From the NCBI GenBank assembly GCA_027493615.1, contig JAOSKK010000038.1, forward strand, positions 971,333-1,005,561: a DNA stretch of 34,229 nt, given 5' to 3'. The stretch comes from Verrucomicrobiota bacterium. Its GTDB lineage: Bacteria > Verrucomicrobiota > Verrucomicrobiia > Limisphaerales > J093. The position numbers and the translations under genes are program-made. Below the pieces are notes generated by a model. That model was not told the DNA's origin, made no database searches, and saw nothing but the letters and a program-made list of their open reading frames with translations. This document shows, piece by piece, positions 8,904 to 18,766 of the stretch (its first letter is position 1; each line of letters starts with the position of its first letter).

Positions 8904-10007
8904 ATGACAGATCCGCGTTACGGCAAGCTCGCCCGGCTGCTGGTCGAATACTCGACCGCCGTGAAGTCCGGGGAGCGCGTGCTGCTCGACTTGATCGAGG
9001 TGCCCGACGAGTTCGGCGTCGAACTGGTGCGGGCTGTGCGCGCTGCCGGCGGCATCCCCGTGGCCGAGGTCCGGCACAATCGGATCATCCGCGAGTTGAT
9101 GCGGGGGACGGACGCACGGCATGCCGGCCTGTTGCGGGACCTCGAGCTCCACCGGATGAAGCGGATGCAGGCGTACATTGCCGTGCGCGGCGCGCACAAC
9201 GCCAGTGAGACCGCGGACGTGCCCGGTGACCGCCTGGCGCTGTACAACAAGACGCTCCGACCCCTGCTGGATTACCGGGTCAACCGCACCCGCTGGGTCG
9301 TGCTCCGCTGGCCCACCCCGAGCATGGCGCAGTCCGCCGGCATGAGCACCGAGGCCTTCGAGGACTTCTACTTCAACGTGTGCACCCTCGATTACCGCAA
9401 GCTGGCGCAGGCGATGAAGCCCCTGGTGCAGCGGATGCGCCAAGCCGACCGCGTCCAGATCAAAGGCCCGGGCACCGACCTCTCATTCAGCATCAAGGGG
9501 ATCGGCGCCAAGCCCTGCGACGGGCTGCGGAACATCCCTGACGGCGAGGTGTTCTCCTGTCCCACGCGCGATTCGGCCAACGGGGTGATCCAGTTCAACA
9601 CGCCCACCCTCTACGGCGGCACCCGTTTCGACAACGTGCGCCTCGAACTCAAGCAGGGGCGCATCGTCAACGCCACGGGCACCCATCCGCAGCGACTCAA
9701 CGAGATCCTCGATACCGATCCGGGCGCGCGCTACATCGGCGAATTCGCGCTCGGCTTCAACCCGCACATCCAGAACCCCATGTGCGACATCCTGTTCGAC
9801 GAGAAGATCGCCGGCTCGCTCCACTTCACCCCCGGCAATGCCTACGCCGAATGCGGCAACGGCAACCGGTCCGCCATCCATTGGGACATGGTTCTCATCC
9901 AGCGACCCGAGTGGGGCGGCGGCGAGGTGTGGTTCGACGGCGAGCTCATTCGTCGCGACGGCCTCTTCGTGCCCAAGGACCTGCGGGGGTTGAATCCGCG
10001 CCGTTGA
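8904..10007 (+). CDS. Aminopeptidase, M29 family (AmpS/aminopeptidase T type)
   Basis: This is a cytoplasmic co-catalytic metallo-aminopeptidase that removes N-terminal residues from peptides. It has 367 residues from ATG 8904 (TDPRYGKLARLLVEYSTAVK), close to the usual family length. The frame is open further upstream, but the family N-terminus begins at this ATG. Metal-site regions typical of M29 are visible: GEFALGFNP (Glu ligand), LHFTPGNAYAECGN (His and Tyr) and SAIHWDMVL (His/Asp). The N-terminal lobe has the family's SGERVLLDLIEVP stretch. The gene is complete and unshifted. A small Dabb gene follows after 82 bases on the same strand. Cleavage specificity cannot be inferred. Confidence 0.92.
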   Translation: MTDPRYGKLARLLVEYSTAVKSGERVLLDLIEVPDEFGVELVRAVRAAGGIPVAEVRHNRIIRELMRGTDARHAGLLRDLELHRMKRMQAYIAVRGAHNASETADVPGDRLALYNKTLRPLLDYRVNRTRWVVLRWPTPSMAQSAGMSTEAFEDFYFNVCTLDYRKLAQAMKPLVQRMRQADRVQIKGPGTDLSFSIKGIGAKPCDGLRNIPDGEVFSCPTRDSANGVIQFNTPTLYGGTRFDNVRLELKQGRIVNATGTHPQRLNEILDTDPGARYIGEFALGFNPHIQNPMCDILFDEKIAGSLHFTPGNAYAECGNGNRSAIHWDMVLIQRPEWGGGEVWFDGELIRRDGLFVPKDLRGLNPRR

Positions 10008-10089
10008 CCTGAGGCCGAGCGCTGCCTGCTGCGGGTGGGCTGCGGGTTTCGGATTGCCGTCCGGGGGCGTTGGGCGCTAACTCACTCGC

Positions 10090-10389
10090 ATGTTCTCACA
10101 CGTGGTCATCTTCTGGACGAAACCGGGCCTGAACAGCGCCGTCGAGGACCTGCTGGCCGGCGCCGAGAAGTACCTCCGGCCCATCCCCGGCATCCGCCAC
10201 TTCCACGTCGGGCGCATGGTGCCCAGTCATCGGGCCGTGGTGGACCAGTCCTACCAGGTGGGGTTGGTGGTGGGCTTCGACGACAAGGCGGCTCAGGACG
10301 CCTACCAGGTGCACCCGCTTCACCTCGAGTTCGTCGAGCAGGTGTTCAAACGGGTCTGTGACCGCGTGGTCGTGTACGATTTCGCCTGA
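10090..10389 (+). CDS. Dabb (stress-responsive A/B barrel) domain protein
   Basis: This is a 99-residue single-domain protein. The N-terminus MFSHVVIFWTKPG, the middle GIRHFHVGRMVPS and the C-terminal stretch YQVHPLHLEFVEQVFKRV (the latter with the conserved HP-H pattern) fit the Dabb ferredoxin-like fold, which usually forms dimers. The biochemical role is generally unknown; some relatives are cyclases or stress-induced proteins. There is no clear Shine-Dalgarno sequence before ATG 10090. It may share a transcript with the M29 aminopeptidase upstream. Confidence 0.88.
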   Translation: MFSHVVIFWTKPGLNSAVEDLLAGAEKYLRPIPGIRHFHVGRMVPSHRAVVDQSYQVGLVVGFDDKAAQDAYQVHPLHLEFVEQVFKRVCDRVVVYDFA

Positions 10390-10507
10390 GCGGGGCAGGA
10401 AGCAGGCCGCCGGGGACGGGACTGTGCGTTCAAAGGCACCCGCCCCGGGTGTGCCGGCGCCGTTGACGGCCCCACGGAAGTTCCTTACGTTGCAACGAAG
10501 CTTAGCC

Positions 10508-11341
10508 ATGAAAACGAATCTGCATCCGAACGGTGGGGCGCCCGCAGCGCGGCGGGGGGCGCGCCGGGCCGGCGGTTTCACCCTGATCGAGTTGTTGGTG
10601 GTCATCGCCATCATCGCCATTCTCGCCGGCATGCTCCTGCCGGCGCTGGCGAAGGCGAAGGAGAAAGCGACCGGCATCAGTTGTATCAACAACCTCAAGC
10701 AACTCACCCTGGCGGCGGCGGTGTACGCGACGGACAACCGGGACGCCATCGTTCCGAACGGGATCAGTTCGTCGGTTGCCGACAGCAACCGGGTCTGGAT
10801 TGTGGGAAACGTTCAAGCCCTTCCGGATGCAACGAACGTGCTCCACATCCAAGTGGGCCGCCTGTTCGCGTACAACGGGTCACTGCAGATTTACACCTGT
10901 CCGGCGGATAAGCTTGGCGTGCTGGTCGGGGGTAAGCGCGTGCCGCGGGTACGGAGCTACTCCCTAAATGGGATGATGGGCCAGAATGACCAATGGGCCG
11001 CTGATTCGGTGCACCCCGGCATCCCCGAGAACCGGACATTTGCCCAGATCACCGATCCGGGGGCCTCCTCCGCCCAGTTCTTTCTGGACGAGGACAGGGA
11101 CAGTATCGATGACGGTTATTACGCCGTGGACTCTTGGCAGTCAGGTTACTGGCGGAACACGATGGCTAGTCGCCACGGCAACGGGTCACAATCGGCGTTT
11201 GCTGATGGTCACGCGCAACGGTGGGTCTGGATGGAGCCGACAACCAAGAATCTCAAGGGGTTGAACGCCAACACACGAGCCGGCGACAGAGACCTGGTTC
11301 GGCTCAAGCTGGCGACTTACGCCGCCGGTAAGTTCAAGTAG
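10508..11341 (+). CDS. Pseudopilin-like protein with prepilin N-terminal cleavage/methylation domain
   Basis: The protein has 277 residues. The leader is basic and ends ...RRAGG; cleavage by prepilin peptidase is expected between G23 and F24, giving FTLIELLVVIAIIAILAG with the conserved Glu at mature position 5. This is followed by MLLPALAKAKEKA and CINNLKQLTLA, both characteristic of the large verrucomicrobial/planctomycete family of type II secretion-like pseudopilins. The C-terminus has the H-x9-DG-like signature (SRHGNGSQSAFADGHAQRW). The start at ATG 10508 is chosen because the leader is complete from there. Such proteins are inserted in the inner membrane, but individual functions are unknown. 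A truncated paralog lies 700 bases downstream. Confidence 0.93.
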   Translation: MKTNLHPNGGAPAARRGARRAGGFTLIELLVVIAIIAILAGMLLPALAKAKEKATGISCINNLKQLTLAAAVYATDNRDAIVPNGISSSVADSNRVWIVGNVQALPDATNVLHIQVGRLFAYNGSLQIYTCPADKLGVLVGGKRVPRVRSYSLNGMMGQNDQWAADSVHPGIPENRTFAQITDPGASSAQFFLDEDRDSIDDGYYAVDSWQSGYWRNTMASRHGNGSQSAFADGHAQRWVWMEPTTKNLKGLNANTRAGDRDLVRLKLATYAAGKFK

Positions 11342-11360
11342 GCCGGACGGGTGGTCCGGC
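11342..11360 (+). terminator. Hairpin immediately after the pseudopilin stop codon
   Basis: GCCGGAC (11342-11348) and GTCCGGC (11354-11360) pair perfectly around GGGTG, starting at the first base after the stop. There is no T-tract, so termination is inferred from position and stem only. Confidence 0.4.
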
Positions 11361-11423
11361 GTGCCATTGCCTCGCTTTCATCCCGCCTGCCGGCTGGCGA
11401 GGACGAGCAGGGGGCCATGTGCG

Positions 11424-12008
11424 TTAATGGCTGTCTCGTGTGTCGTGAATGTTCACCGTCGCCTTGTCCTCCGGCGAGTCGGCAGGCCGGTAGTCGAACG
11501 ATGGGCTGTTTACGATGGTGAATTCCACGGTTTCGGTTCCATCCGAGTAATTGACATCGAGGTAGGGCCTTATGGTGACGTCAATGAACTCCTTGTAGGC
11601 AGGAATGGTCGCGCTCGTGTAGTTCCCGAAGGACCCGTTGACACCTACGGTGTAGTCCGCGCCCCCGCTGGGAGGTGGCGTTGCTGTGCCGGCTCTCTGC
11701 CAATAGACCGTCAGTGGCGAACCGAAGCTGTTCGTGTGGCCAGTCCTGGATATCCTGAAGGCACCATCGATTACATAACCGTAGTAGTAATCCCATCCCT
11801 CAGTGAGAGCCTTGATGGACACAACAGGCAGGTCACCATCCGACATTGCGGCATGTGCGACTGGCCTGACGGGAAGAGAGGGAGGGGTGATCCCTTGCAA
11901 GGACCCTACGTTCAGGACAAGCATGGTTGCTCTCAGGCCTCCCGGCGACCTGGTGGAGAGACGCCGGCCAGGATCTTGATCGGGGGCTGCCGGTGCCCAA
12001 CGCTTCAT
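11424..12008 (-). CDS. Calx-beta domain protein, short and possibly a fragment
   Basis: The C-terminal 110 residues match a Calx-beta domain, an extracellular Ca2+-binding Ig-like fold: FRISRTGHTNSFGSPLTVYW, GTATPPPSGGADYTVG, ATIPAYKEFIDVTIRPYLD, DGTETVEFTIVNSPSFDY and the closing strand KATVNIHDT. The chosen start, ATG at 12008 (MKRWAPAAPDQ), is preceded by GGAG four bases upstream; the frame is open further, to 12245, where it would overlap a pseudopilin fragment on the other strand. The protein is 194 residues, much shorter than usual multi-domain adhesins of this kind, so it may be the 3' end of a larger gene. Base composition is less GC-rich than the neighbours. It lies between a complete and a truncated pseudopilin gene. 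Confidence 0.6.
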   Translation of the reverse strand: MKRWAPAAPDQDPGRRLSTRSPGGLRATMLVLNVGSLQGITPPSLPVRPVAHAAMSDGDLPVVSIKALTEGWDYYYGYVIDGAFRISRTGHTNSFGSPLTVYWQRAGTATPPPSGGADYTVGVNGSFGNYTSATIPAYKEFIDVTIRPYLDVNYSDGTETVEFTIVNSPSFDYRPADSPEDKATVNIHDTRDSH

Positions 12009-12056
12009 GAAGCTCCGATTGCCGATCAGCTCTCTGATCATTGAGCGCCGCACGAT

Positions 12057-12371
12057 ATGCAAGAGGAGCAGGACCCGCACACTAATGATGCCTGCCCGAC
12101 CCAGGCCTTCGTGTTCATCGAAGAGAGCATCCTGACGGTGGACGACGGTTACTTCGCCGTGAAAGCCCCGGGCAACCTGATCTGGCAAAACTCGCCCTCG
12201 GTGCGTCACGGCAACGCCGGTGAGTTGTCCTTCGCCGATGGTCACGCCGAGATCTGGCGCTGGCGCTATCTCAACAAGGATCAGAACCTCGATGCGCCGG
12301 TGCGCGTCGGCGGCCTGGACAGCACGCCGGACCTGGTCCGGTTGCAGGCGGCCGCGGCGTGGCGTAGATAG
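12057..12371 (+). pseudogene. Truncated pseudopilin paralog (C-terminal fragment)
   Basis: Residues from about 12120 onward align with the C-terminal third of the pseudopilin at 10508: VDDGYFAVKAPGNLIWQ parallels the IDDGYYAVDSWQSGYW region, then SVRHGNAGELSFADGHAEIW carries the same H-x9-DG-like signature, and PDLVRLQAAAAWRR corresponds to the C-terminus. The prepilin leader and about 170 further residues are missing; in their place is the Calx-beta gene on the other strand. It is read as a remnant of a tandem duplicate broken by deletion or insertion. Confidence 0.75.
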
Positions 12372-12380
12372 GCCGCGTCA

Positions 12381-12472
12381 CTGAGGCAGGCGCTCCCTGA
12401 CCCTGTAGTGCGGGCTTCCAGCCTGCACCCTTCGTCGTTCATGGCCCCTGAGCAGCTCCGAAGGAACAGGTG
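12381..12472 (-). repeat. Dispersed intergenic repeat, copy A
   Basis: The reverse complement of this segment aligns along its length with 18813-18905. Shared blocks include CTGCTCAGGGGCCATGAAC and GGGTGCAGGCTGGAAGCCCG. Part of the same unit is found inside the hybrid kinase gene (13702-13756) and a short piece at 19005-19028. The GTGCAGGCT/AGCCTGCAC type core is itself palindromic. Confidence 0.85.
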
Positions 12473-12558
12473 GCTCTCCTCGCTTCACCGCCCGGCCCCG
12501 GCGACGAGTCGGGCTGAGGCTTGGCGTTGGAGTCGTGGAGTGGCAGGCTCGGGCGCGT

Positions 12559-12878
12559 ATGACGATCACGACCACCCCGAGCATTGAAGGCCGGAGCATC
12601 CGGCAGTACCACGGTGTTGTCACCGGCGAGGCCATTCTGGGCGCCAACATCTTCCGCGATTTCTTCGCCGGCATCCGCGATATCGTCGGGGGCGCTCCGC
12701 CGCCTATGAGAAGGAGCTGCGCCGGGCGCGCGAGGTGGCGTTCGCCGAGATGCAGCAAGTGGCCGCCGAGCGAGGTGCCAACGCCATTGTAGGCGTGGAC
12801 ATCGATTACGAGACGGTCGGGGCCCAGGGCAGCATGCTCATGGTGAGCGTCAGCGGCACCGCTGTCACCGTGGCCTGA
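12559..12878 (+). CDS. YbjQ/UPF0145 family protein, one frame break
   Basis: This is a small protein that closely follows the E. coli YbjQ family: TTTPSIEGRSIRQYHGVVTG, EAILGANIFRDFFAGIRDIV, then in the second frame AAYEKELRRAREVAFAEM, GANAIVGVDIDYETVG and GSMLMVSVSGTAVTVA. The frame changes at the G5 run 12688-12692; one extra G restores the family sequence IVGGRSAAYEKELRRA and an intact protein of about 106 residues. Members form a pentameric beta/alpha fold, are sometimes called heavy-metal-binding domain proteins, and have no settled function. ATG 12559 matches the family start. The gene is convergent with the kinase, 16 bases away. Confidence 0.9.
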
Positions 12879-12894
12879 GCCGTCCGTCCCGTTC

Positions 12895-15800
12895 TCAGGA
12901 CAAGCCGGCGGCGAGGGCGACGCGCCAGCGCGGCGGCGGCGGTGAAGTTGAACTCTTCGGTCAGCGCCTTGACGTTCTCCAGTTCTCGTCGGAACGCCTC
13001 TGGCGCCGGGGTGCGTTCGAGTTCGGCAATGAACCCCGCCGAGGCGTCCACGTCGCCGGTGTCGAGTTGCGCGGCGAGTTCTTCAAGCAGCAGCCTCCGC
13101 GCTTCGGTCTCCGGGGCCGCGGAAGGCGTCGCCGGCGCCTCGGGGGAGGCGGGCTTGGGTGGTGGCGTGGGACGCGGGGGAGGCGGTAAGGTGTCCAGCG
13201 CGGCGAAGACGCGGTCGGCTTCCTGGGCCAGTTCGGTGAAGAAGGTCTCGTAGTTGCCGGTCTGGGCTTTGAGCGCCAGCTCGAGGTCTTCGCCAATCGC
13301 CGGAGGTTTTCGATCGACAGGTTGCCGGCCGCCCCGGCCAGCGAATGGGCGTGGCGGCGGGCGGTGTCGGCGTCGCCGGCCTCGAGCGCTTCCCGCAGGT
13401 CGTTCAGGGTGCGGCGCGCGGTGGTGGGGAAGCGGGCGAGCATGCCCAGGATGGACTCGATGGGCAGACCGAGCCGGCGCGAGGCGTCGGCGAGATCCAC
13501 GCCCGGGAGATCCGGCCATTCGGGACGGGTCGGGTTGGGCGCGGAGCCATCGCTGGAGGAAGCGGACGCGGGTGGCGCGCCGAAGAGCTGCTGCTGTTGC
13601 GGGGGCGGCTCGGACGGGGCGGGTGGTCGGGGTTTCGGGGTGCGGGGGCGACGGGGGCCACAGGCCGCCGGGAGGAAGTGGGGGATCGGCCTGGTCGTCT
13701 TGGACCTGATCAGGGGCCGAGGACAACGGAGCGTGCAGGCTGGAAGCCTGCACCACAGAGCCATCGGAAGCCTGCACCACAGAGCCATCGGAAGCCTGTA
13801 CCACAGAGCCATCGGAAGCCTGTACCACAGGTTCAGCCGGGGCGGTGTCAGGTTGGGATGGAGACTCGGCGGGGGCGGGTTCGCGGGTCGCCGTTTGGAT
13901 TTCGGCTTGCTCAGCCGGTGGCGAGGGGGGCGCGGGCGGTTCGGCTTTGGGGCGGTGGGGAGCTGTGGGCCGGCGTTGCGGGCGGGGGTTGATCCACCGT
14001 CGCGCGGGTGTCTGCGGCGGCGGGTGGGACGGGCGCAGGGTCCGGTGACGGGGCGGAGGTTTCGGCCTCGGACGAGTTGGGGCAGGGCAGCCAGCGACGC
14101 AGGACGTCGAAGAGGTGGACCCGGTCGATGGGCTTGGCCACGTAATCGTCCATGCCGGCGGCGAGGCAGGTTTCGATGTCGGCCTGACGGGCATTGGCGG
14201 TGAGGGCAATGATGGGGAGCGGACGTCCGGCGCGCTCGGCGCGGATGGTCTGGGTGGCGGCAAGGCCGTCCATCTCGGGCATCTGGACGTCCATGAGGAC
14301 GGCGTCGTATTCGCGGGTGCGGACGAGTTCGACGGCGCGGCGGCCGTCTTCGGCGATGTCGAGCTCGATGCCGGCGCGCTGCAGCAGTTCCTGCGCGACG
14401 AACTGGTTGGCCTCGTTGTCCTCGGCGAGCAGGACGCGGCGGCCGTGAAACTCGCCCTCGGCGAGCCGGGCGCTGGTGGCGGCGTGAAGCTTCTCGTGGG
14501 TGAGCCCCTGCGCGTCCATGACGGCGTCGAGGAGCATGGAGGCGGTGAGCGGTTTGGGGACGAAGGCGCTGACGCCGAGTTCGCGGGCGAGGCTTTCCTC
14601 CTCCTGACCGGCGAAGCAACTGATCATGATGACGGGCAAGCTTTGGAGGGCGGGGTGTTTGCGGATGCGCCGGAGGAGCTCGAGGCCATCCGCGCCGGGC
14701 AACAGCCAGTCAAGGACCAGCAGGTCGAAGGGGGCGGCGGTCGTGCGGGTGAGGTTGCGGCGTTCGAGCAGAGTCCAGCCGGCCTCGGCGGAATCGGTCA
14801 CCTCGCACGGCAGGCCGAAGTGGGCGAACAGGGCGGCAAGCAGTTCCCGGCTGGTGCTGTTGTCCTCGACGACGAGGACGTGTTGCGACTTGAGGCCCGT
14901 GGGCAGCGAGGGGGAGGCGCGGCGCGGGGCGGGGGTGTAGCCGAACTGTGCGGTGAAGGTGAACGTGCTGCCGTGACCCGGCTCGCTCTTGACCGTGAGC
15001 TGGCCGCCCATGAGCCCGACGAGCCGTTGCGAGATCGCGAGGCCGAGGCCGGTGCCGCCGTACTTGCGGGCGATCGAGGAGTCGGCCTGCGAGAACACGG
15101 CGAAGATCTGCGCCTGTTTGTCGGCGGGGATGCCGATGCCCGTGTCGCGCACGGCGACGCGGAGCCGGGCGGAGCCGGGCTCGCGGGCGCTGGGGGCGGC
15201 GAAGATTCGGCGAGGGCGACGGTGACCACGACCTCGCCCTGATCGGTGAACTTGAAGGCGTTGCCAATGAGATTATTGAGGACCTGCCGGAGCCGCAACG
15301 AGTCGCCGAGCAGATGGTCCGGGACGTCCGGTTCGACGTGGACGACAAACTCGGAGGTGTTTCTCGAGGACGCGGGCGCGGAAGGAGTCGGTGACCTCTT
15401 CGAGGACGGCGCGGAGGCGGAAGGGGGCGGTTTCGAGGTCGAGGCGGCCGGCCTCGATCTTGGAGAAGTCGAGGATGTCGTTGATGAGGGCGAGGAGGCT
15501 GCGGGCGGAGGAGTAGGTGACGCCGAGGTACTGGCGTTGCTTGGGGGAGAGATTGGTGTCGAGGGCGAGCGCCGTCATGTTGAGGATGGCGTTCATGGGG
15601 GTGCGGATCTCGTGGCTCATGGTGGCCAGGAAGGCGCTCTTGGCGCGGTTGGCCTCGTCGGCGGCGTCGCGAGCCGCGGCGAGGGCCTCCTGGGTCTCCT
15701 TGATGGGCGTGATGTCGGTGGAGACGCCGCCGAGGGCGAAGAGCCGTCCTTTGCGGTCGAGCAAGGGGAATTTTTGGGAGAGGAAGACGTGGCGGCGCCC

Positions 15801-17660
15801 GGCCTGGATGAGTTCTTCCTCGGCGGTGACGGCGGTGAGGGAGGAGCGGACCTGGTCGTCCACCTCGAGGAAGCGGCGGGCGGTTTCGGGGGAAGAGGTC
15901 GGGGTCGCGCCGGCCGAGGACGGCGTGGGTGGGCATGCCGAGGAACTCCTCCCATTGGCGGTTGACCATCAGGTAGCGGCCCTTGGGGTCCTTGAGGTAG
16001 ATGATGGCCCGGGAGTTGTCCATGATGCTCTGGAGGAGCTGCTGGCTGTGGCGCAGTTCGGCCTCGGCCTGCTGACGGTCGGTGATGTCAACGAGCAGCC
16101 CGATCAGGCCGCCGGGGCGACCGTCGGCGAGACGGAAGCCGTCGACGGAATAGAGGGTGACATGTTCCTGGCCGTCGCTGGCGAAGGTGATGGGCAGCTC
16201 GTAGCTGCGACGGTCGGCCTTGGCGATGACCTCGACGTCCTCGGCCTGGAAACGGTGGCGTTCGGCGAGGGGGATGTACTCGAGATCGAGGACGGTGCGC
16301 CCGCGCATCCATTGGCGGGTGGTGTTGAAGGCCTGTTCGTAGGCGCGGTTGCAGCCGATGAAGCGGGCGTCGGCGTCCTTGATGAAGATCGGGTAAGGGA
16401 TGGTGTCGAGCAGGGCCTCGCGGAACGCGAGTTGATCGGCCAGGTCGCGCTGGACCCGCTCGCGGGTGGTGATGTCGCGGACGGCGATGGCCATGGCGTT
16501 GATGCAGCCCTCGCAGGTGGGCTCGGCGGGGTCGGCGATGGGGCTGACGCTGACTTCGGCGGGGAACTCGGAGCCATCCTTCCGTCGGAGCCAGAGCTCG
16601 TGGGTGCCGCTGCGGCCGCCGGGGGCGTCGGCGAGCTTGTCCATGTCGCGGGCCTGCTGTTCGCGGAGGCGATCCGGGAACAGGACGGTGCAAGGCTGAC
16701 CAACCACGTCGTCACGGCTCCAGCCGAAGAGGGCCTCGGCGCGGGCGTTGACGAGGGCGATGCGGTCCTGGGAATCGCTGATCAGGAGGGCGTCGGGGGC
16801 GGCCTCGACCAGGCGGCGGAACTGCTGTTCGCTGGTCTGAAGTCGTTCGAGGGTCCGCTTGCGTTCGGCTTCGAGCTTCTGCTGCTGGAGCAGGCTTTCG
16901 CGGAAGGCGACCAACCCGCGCGCGATTTCGCCGACCTCATCGCCCCGCTCGCTGCCTTCGATGACGGCGTGGGGATCGCGGCGGGCGAGTTGGGCCATGA
17001 CCTGGGCGCTGCGCTGGAGGGGGCGGCTGAGGTTCCGCCAGACGAACGTCAGGCCGAGGGCGAGCCCCCGGCGAGCACCGCCAGGCTGGCCAGCAGCGTG
17101 CGGCTGGCCACGCGCCGGATGGACTCGCCCGACCGGTTGATGTCGCCCGCCATGTCCTCACGCACGTGGTCGGCGACCTCCCGCAGCGCGTCGCGCATCC
17201 CTTGCAGGGCCGGGTCGAAATCGCGGCACAACCGCTGCACTGCCTGCGTTCCCTGGCCACTCACCGCCAGTTGCCGCGTCTCGACGGCGACGCGCAGGAC
17301 CTGGTCGAAGCGCACGGCCAGGGCGTCGAACTCCGCGGCGCGCGCCGGGAGGCGGCGTCGGGCTTCGGCCAGCTCGGCCCGCATGCGGTCGCGGATCTGG
17401 GCGAGTTCGGCATCGATGCGCTGGGCCTCAGCGGCGTCGGCCGCGTGCACGCGCAGGTGGAGGAGGCGGGCGAGGTCGAGGAGGACCGTGTTGGCGCGGG
17501 GCAGGTACAACTGCGACTTCTCGCGGGTGAGCAACTGGCGGTAGATGCCCTCGTGCTCGCGAAACCGGAGGAACGCATGCAGCATCAAGGCGACCAACAG
17601 CGCGCCCAGGGCGAGGGTGAGGATGGCGAATTTGCGGGCGATGGGAATGTGGGTGAGCAT
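12895..17660 (-). CDS. Giant hybrid sensor histidine kinase (4-helix sensor-HAMP-PAS3-HK-REC2-HPt), multiple frame breaks
   Basis: A membrane-bound hybrid kinase of about 1590 residues is inferred, from ATG 17660 to TGA 12895. The order is: TM1 (FAILTLALGALLVALMLHAF), a helical extracytoplasmic sensor, TM2 and HAMP (GDEVGEIARGL). Three PAS domains follow, beginning near FRRLVEAAPDALLISD, LLDTIPYPIFIKDADARFIG and IMDNSRAIIYLKDPKGRYLM. The catalytic core has HisKA with MSHEIRTPMNAIL and HATPase with NLIGNAFKFTDQG, DTGIGIPADK and GGTGLGLAIS. REC1 has VLDWLLPGADG, REC2 has VLMDVQMPEMDG, and the HPt domain carries HAHSLAGAAGNLS. The frame changes about seven times. Several breaks are repaired by one base in a G/C run, for example C5 at 17065-17069 and G5 at 15192-15196, so the gene is probably intact in the organism. 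A Pro-rich linker between REC2 and HPt contains repeat-derived sequence. The response regulator-cyclase gene lies 18 bases upstream. Confidence 0.85.
13702..13756 (+). repeat. Dispersed repeat copy C, inside the hybrid kinase coding region
   Basis: GGACCTGATCAGGGGCC followed by GTGCAGGCTGGAAGCCTGCA matches the core of copies at 12381-12472 and 18813-18905. On the coding (minus) strand it encodes VVQASSLHAPLSSAP, compared with VVRASSLHPPRFMAP when the copy at 18813 is translated the same way. The 21-base core at 13733-13753 is a perfect palindrome with a 9-bp stem. Confidence 0.85.
13742..13830 (+). repeat. 24-bp tandem repeat (3.7 units) within the kinase linker
   Basis: Units start at 13742, 13766, 13790 and 13814 (last partial), each beginning GGAAGCCTG(C/T)ACCACAG. 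They encode VVQASDGS three times in the minus-strand kinase frame, directly next to the dispersed repeat copy, and look like local amplification of the repeat's edge. The unit length of 24 is a multiple of three, so copy-number change would keep the frame. Confidence 0.9.
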
Positions 17661-17678
17661 GGCGGCCGCAGGTGGGGT

Positions 17679-18705
17679 TCAGCAGGATTCGCCGCAGACC
17701 CAGTAAGTCATCAGGGGCGTGGGAATGCCCTTCAACTCAAGGGGGCCGCGGGGTTCGCAGAGGATGTCGTCGCGCACCAGCAGGTAAGTGGGCTCGCCGA
17801 TGAGGATGCGGCCCGGCTCGGACCGGGCCTGGAGGCGGGAGGCCGCGTTCACGGCCTTGCCGATGATGGTGTAGTTCATCTGCTCTTCACTGCCGAAATT
17901 CCCGACGGTGCAGTCGCCCGAGTTCACGCCCATCCGAATGTCGACGCCGCGCTCGCGGGCGGCGCGCTGCATGTCGAGGGCCATGGCCAGACAGCGCAGC
18001 GCGTCGGCGCGGGGACCCGCGGTCTGGGGTCGCCGAAGAATACCATGACGGCGTCGCCAATGAACTTGTCGAGCGTGCCGCCGTGGCGGAGGGCGATGCG
18101 GGCCATGGCGTCGAGGTAACCGTTGAGCCAGGGCACCAGCTCGTGGTCGGGCGTGGATTCGGTGCGCGTGGTGAAGCCGACGATGTCCGAGAAGAAGATG
18201 GTCAGGGGGCGCCGGTGGGTTTCAACGCGGACCTCACGTTCGCCGGAGAAGATTGAGGCGTAGACGGGCGGGGGGAGGTAGCGGGCGAGCTTGGCGGCGA
18301 GGTTCTGCAGCTTGAGGCGGGCGCTTCGCAACTGGAGATGGGTGCGCACGCGGGAGAGCAGTTCGGCCGCGTGGAACGGTTTGGTGAGATAATCCACCGC
18401 GCCCAACTCGAAGCCGCGCACGAGGTTGTCGGCCTCCTGGCTGGCGGTGAGGAAGATGACGGGGATCTCGGCGAGCACAGGATCGGCCTTGAACTGGCGG
18501 CACGCCTCGAAGCCGTCCATCTCGGGCATCACGATGTCGAGAAGGATCAGGTCGGCGCCGTGCGGCGGGCGATGTCCAGGGCCTGGCGGCCGTTGCGGGC
18601 CAGGTTGAGCAGGAATCCGTGCGCGCGCAGAATCCCCACCAATACCTCGAGGTTCTCGGCGGTGTCGTCCACGACGAGGATCCGTGCCTTGGGCTCGGCT
18701 TCCAT
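17679..18705 (-). CDS. Response regulator with class III adenylate cyclase output domain, two frame breaks
   Basis: From ATG 18705 (MEAEPKARILVVDDTAENLE) the protein starts with a REC domain. The phospho-acceptor Asp lies in LILLDIVMPEMDG, and Thr/Lys are in VIFLTASQ and YLTKPF. A linker (LQNLAAKLARYLPPPVYASI) leads to a cyclase homology domain with metal-binding Asp residues in LTIFFSDIVGFTTR and DKFIGDAVMVFFGDP. The Lys in DKFIGD and the Thr in MNYTIIGKAVNAASRL fit adenylate rather than guanylate specificity. Two single-base breaks occur, near 18553-18560 and at the G4 run 18026-18029 (one more C on the coding strand gives GDPQTAGPRADALRCLAMAL). The intact length is about 342 residues. The kinase gene begins 18 bases after its stop, so the two are likely co-transcribed and functionally paired; cAMP as output is inferred. 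Confidence 0.88.
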
Positions 18706-18766
18706 GTTGCGGGCGAGGGTACCAGCCGTGGGGCCCGGACTCAACCGGCGTGTGCCGCAGGCGAAA

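Noticed and set aside
13742..13830. CRISPR-like array of 24-bp units
   Set aside because: The units are directly adjacent with no spacers and are translated in frame within the kinase.
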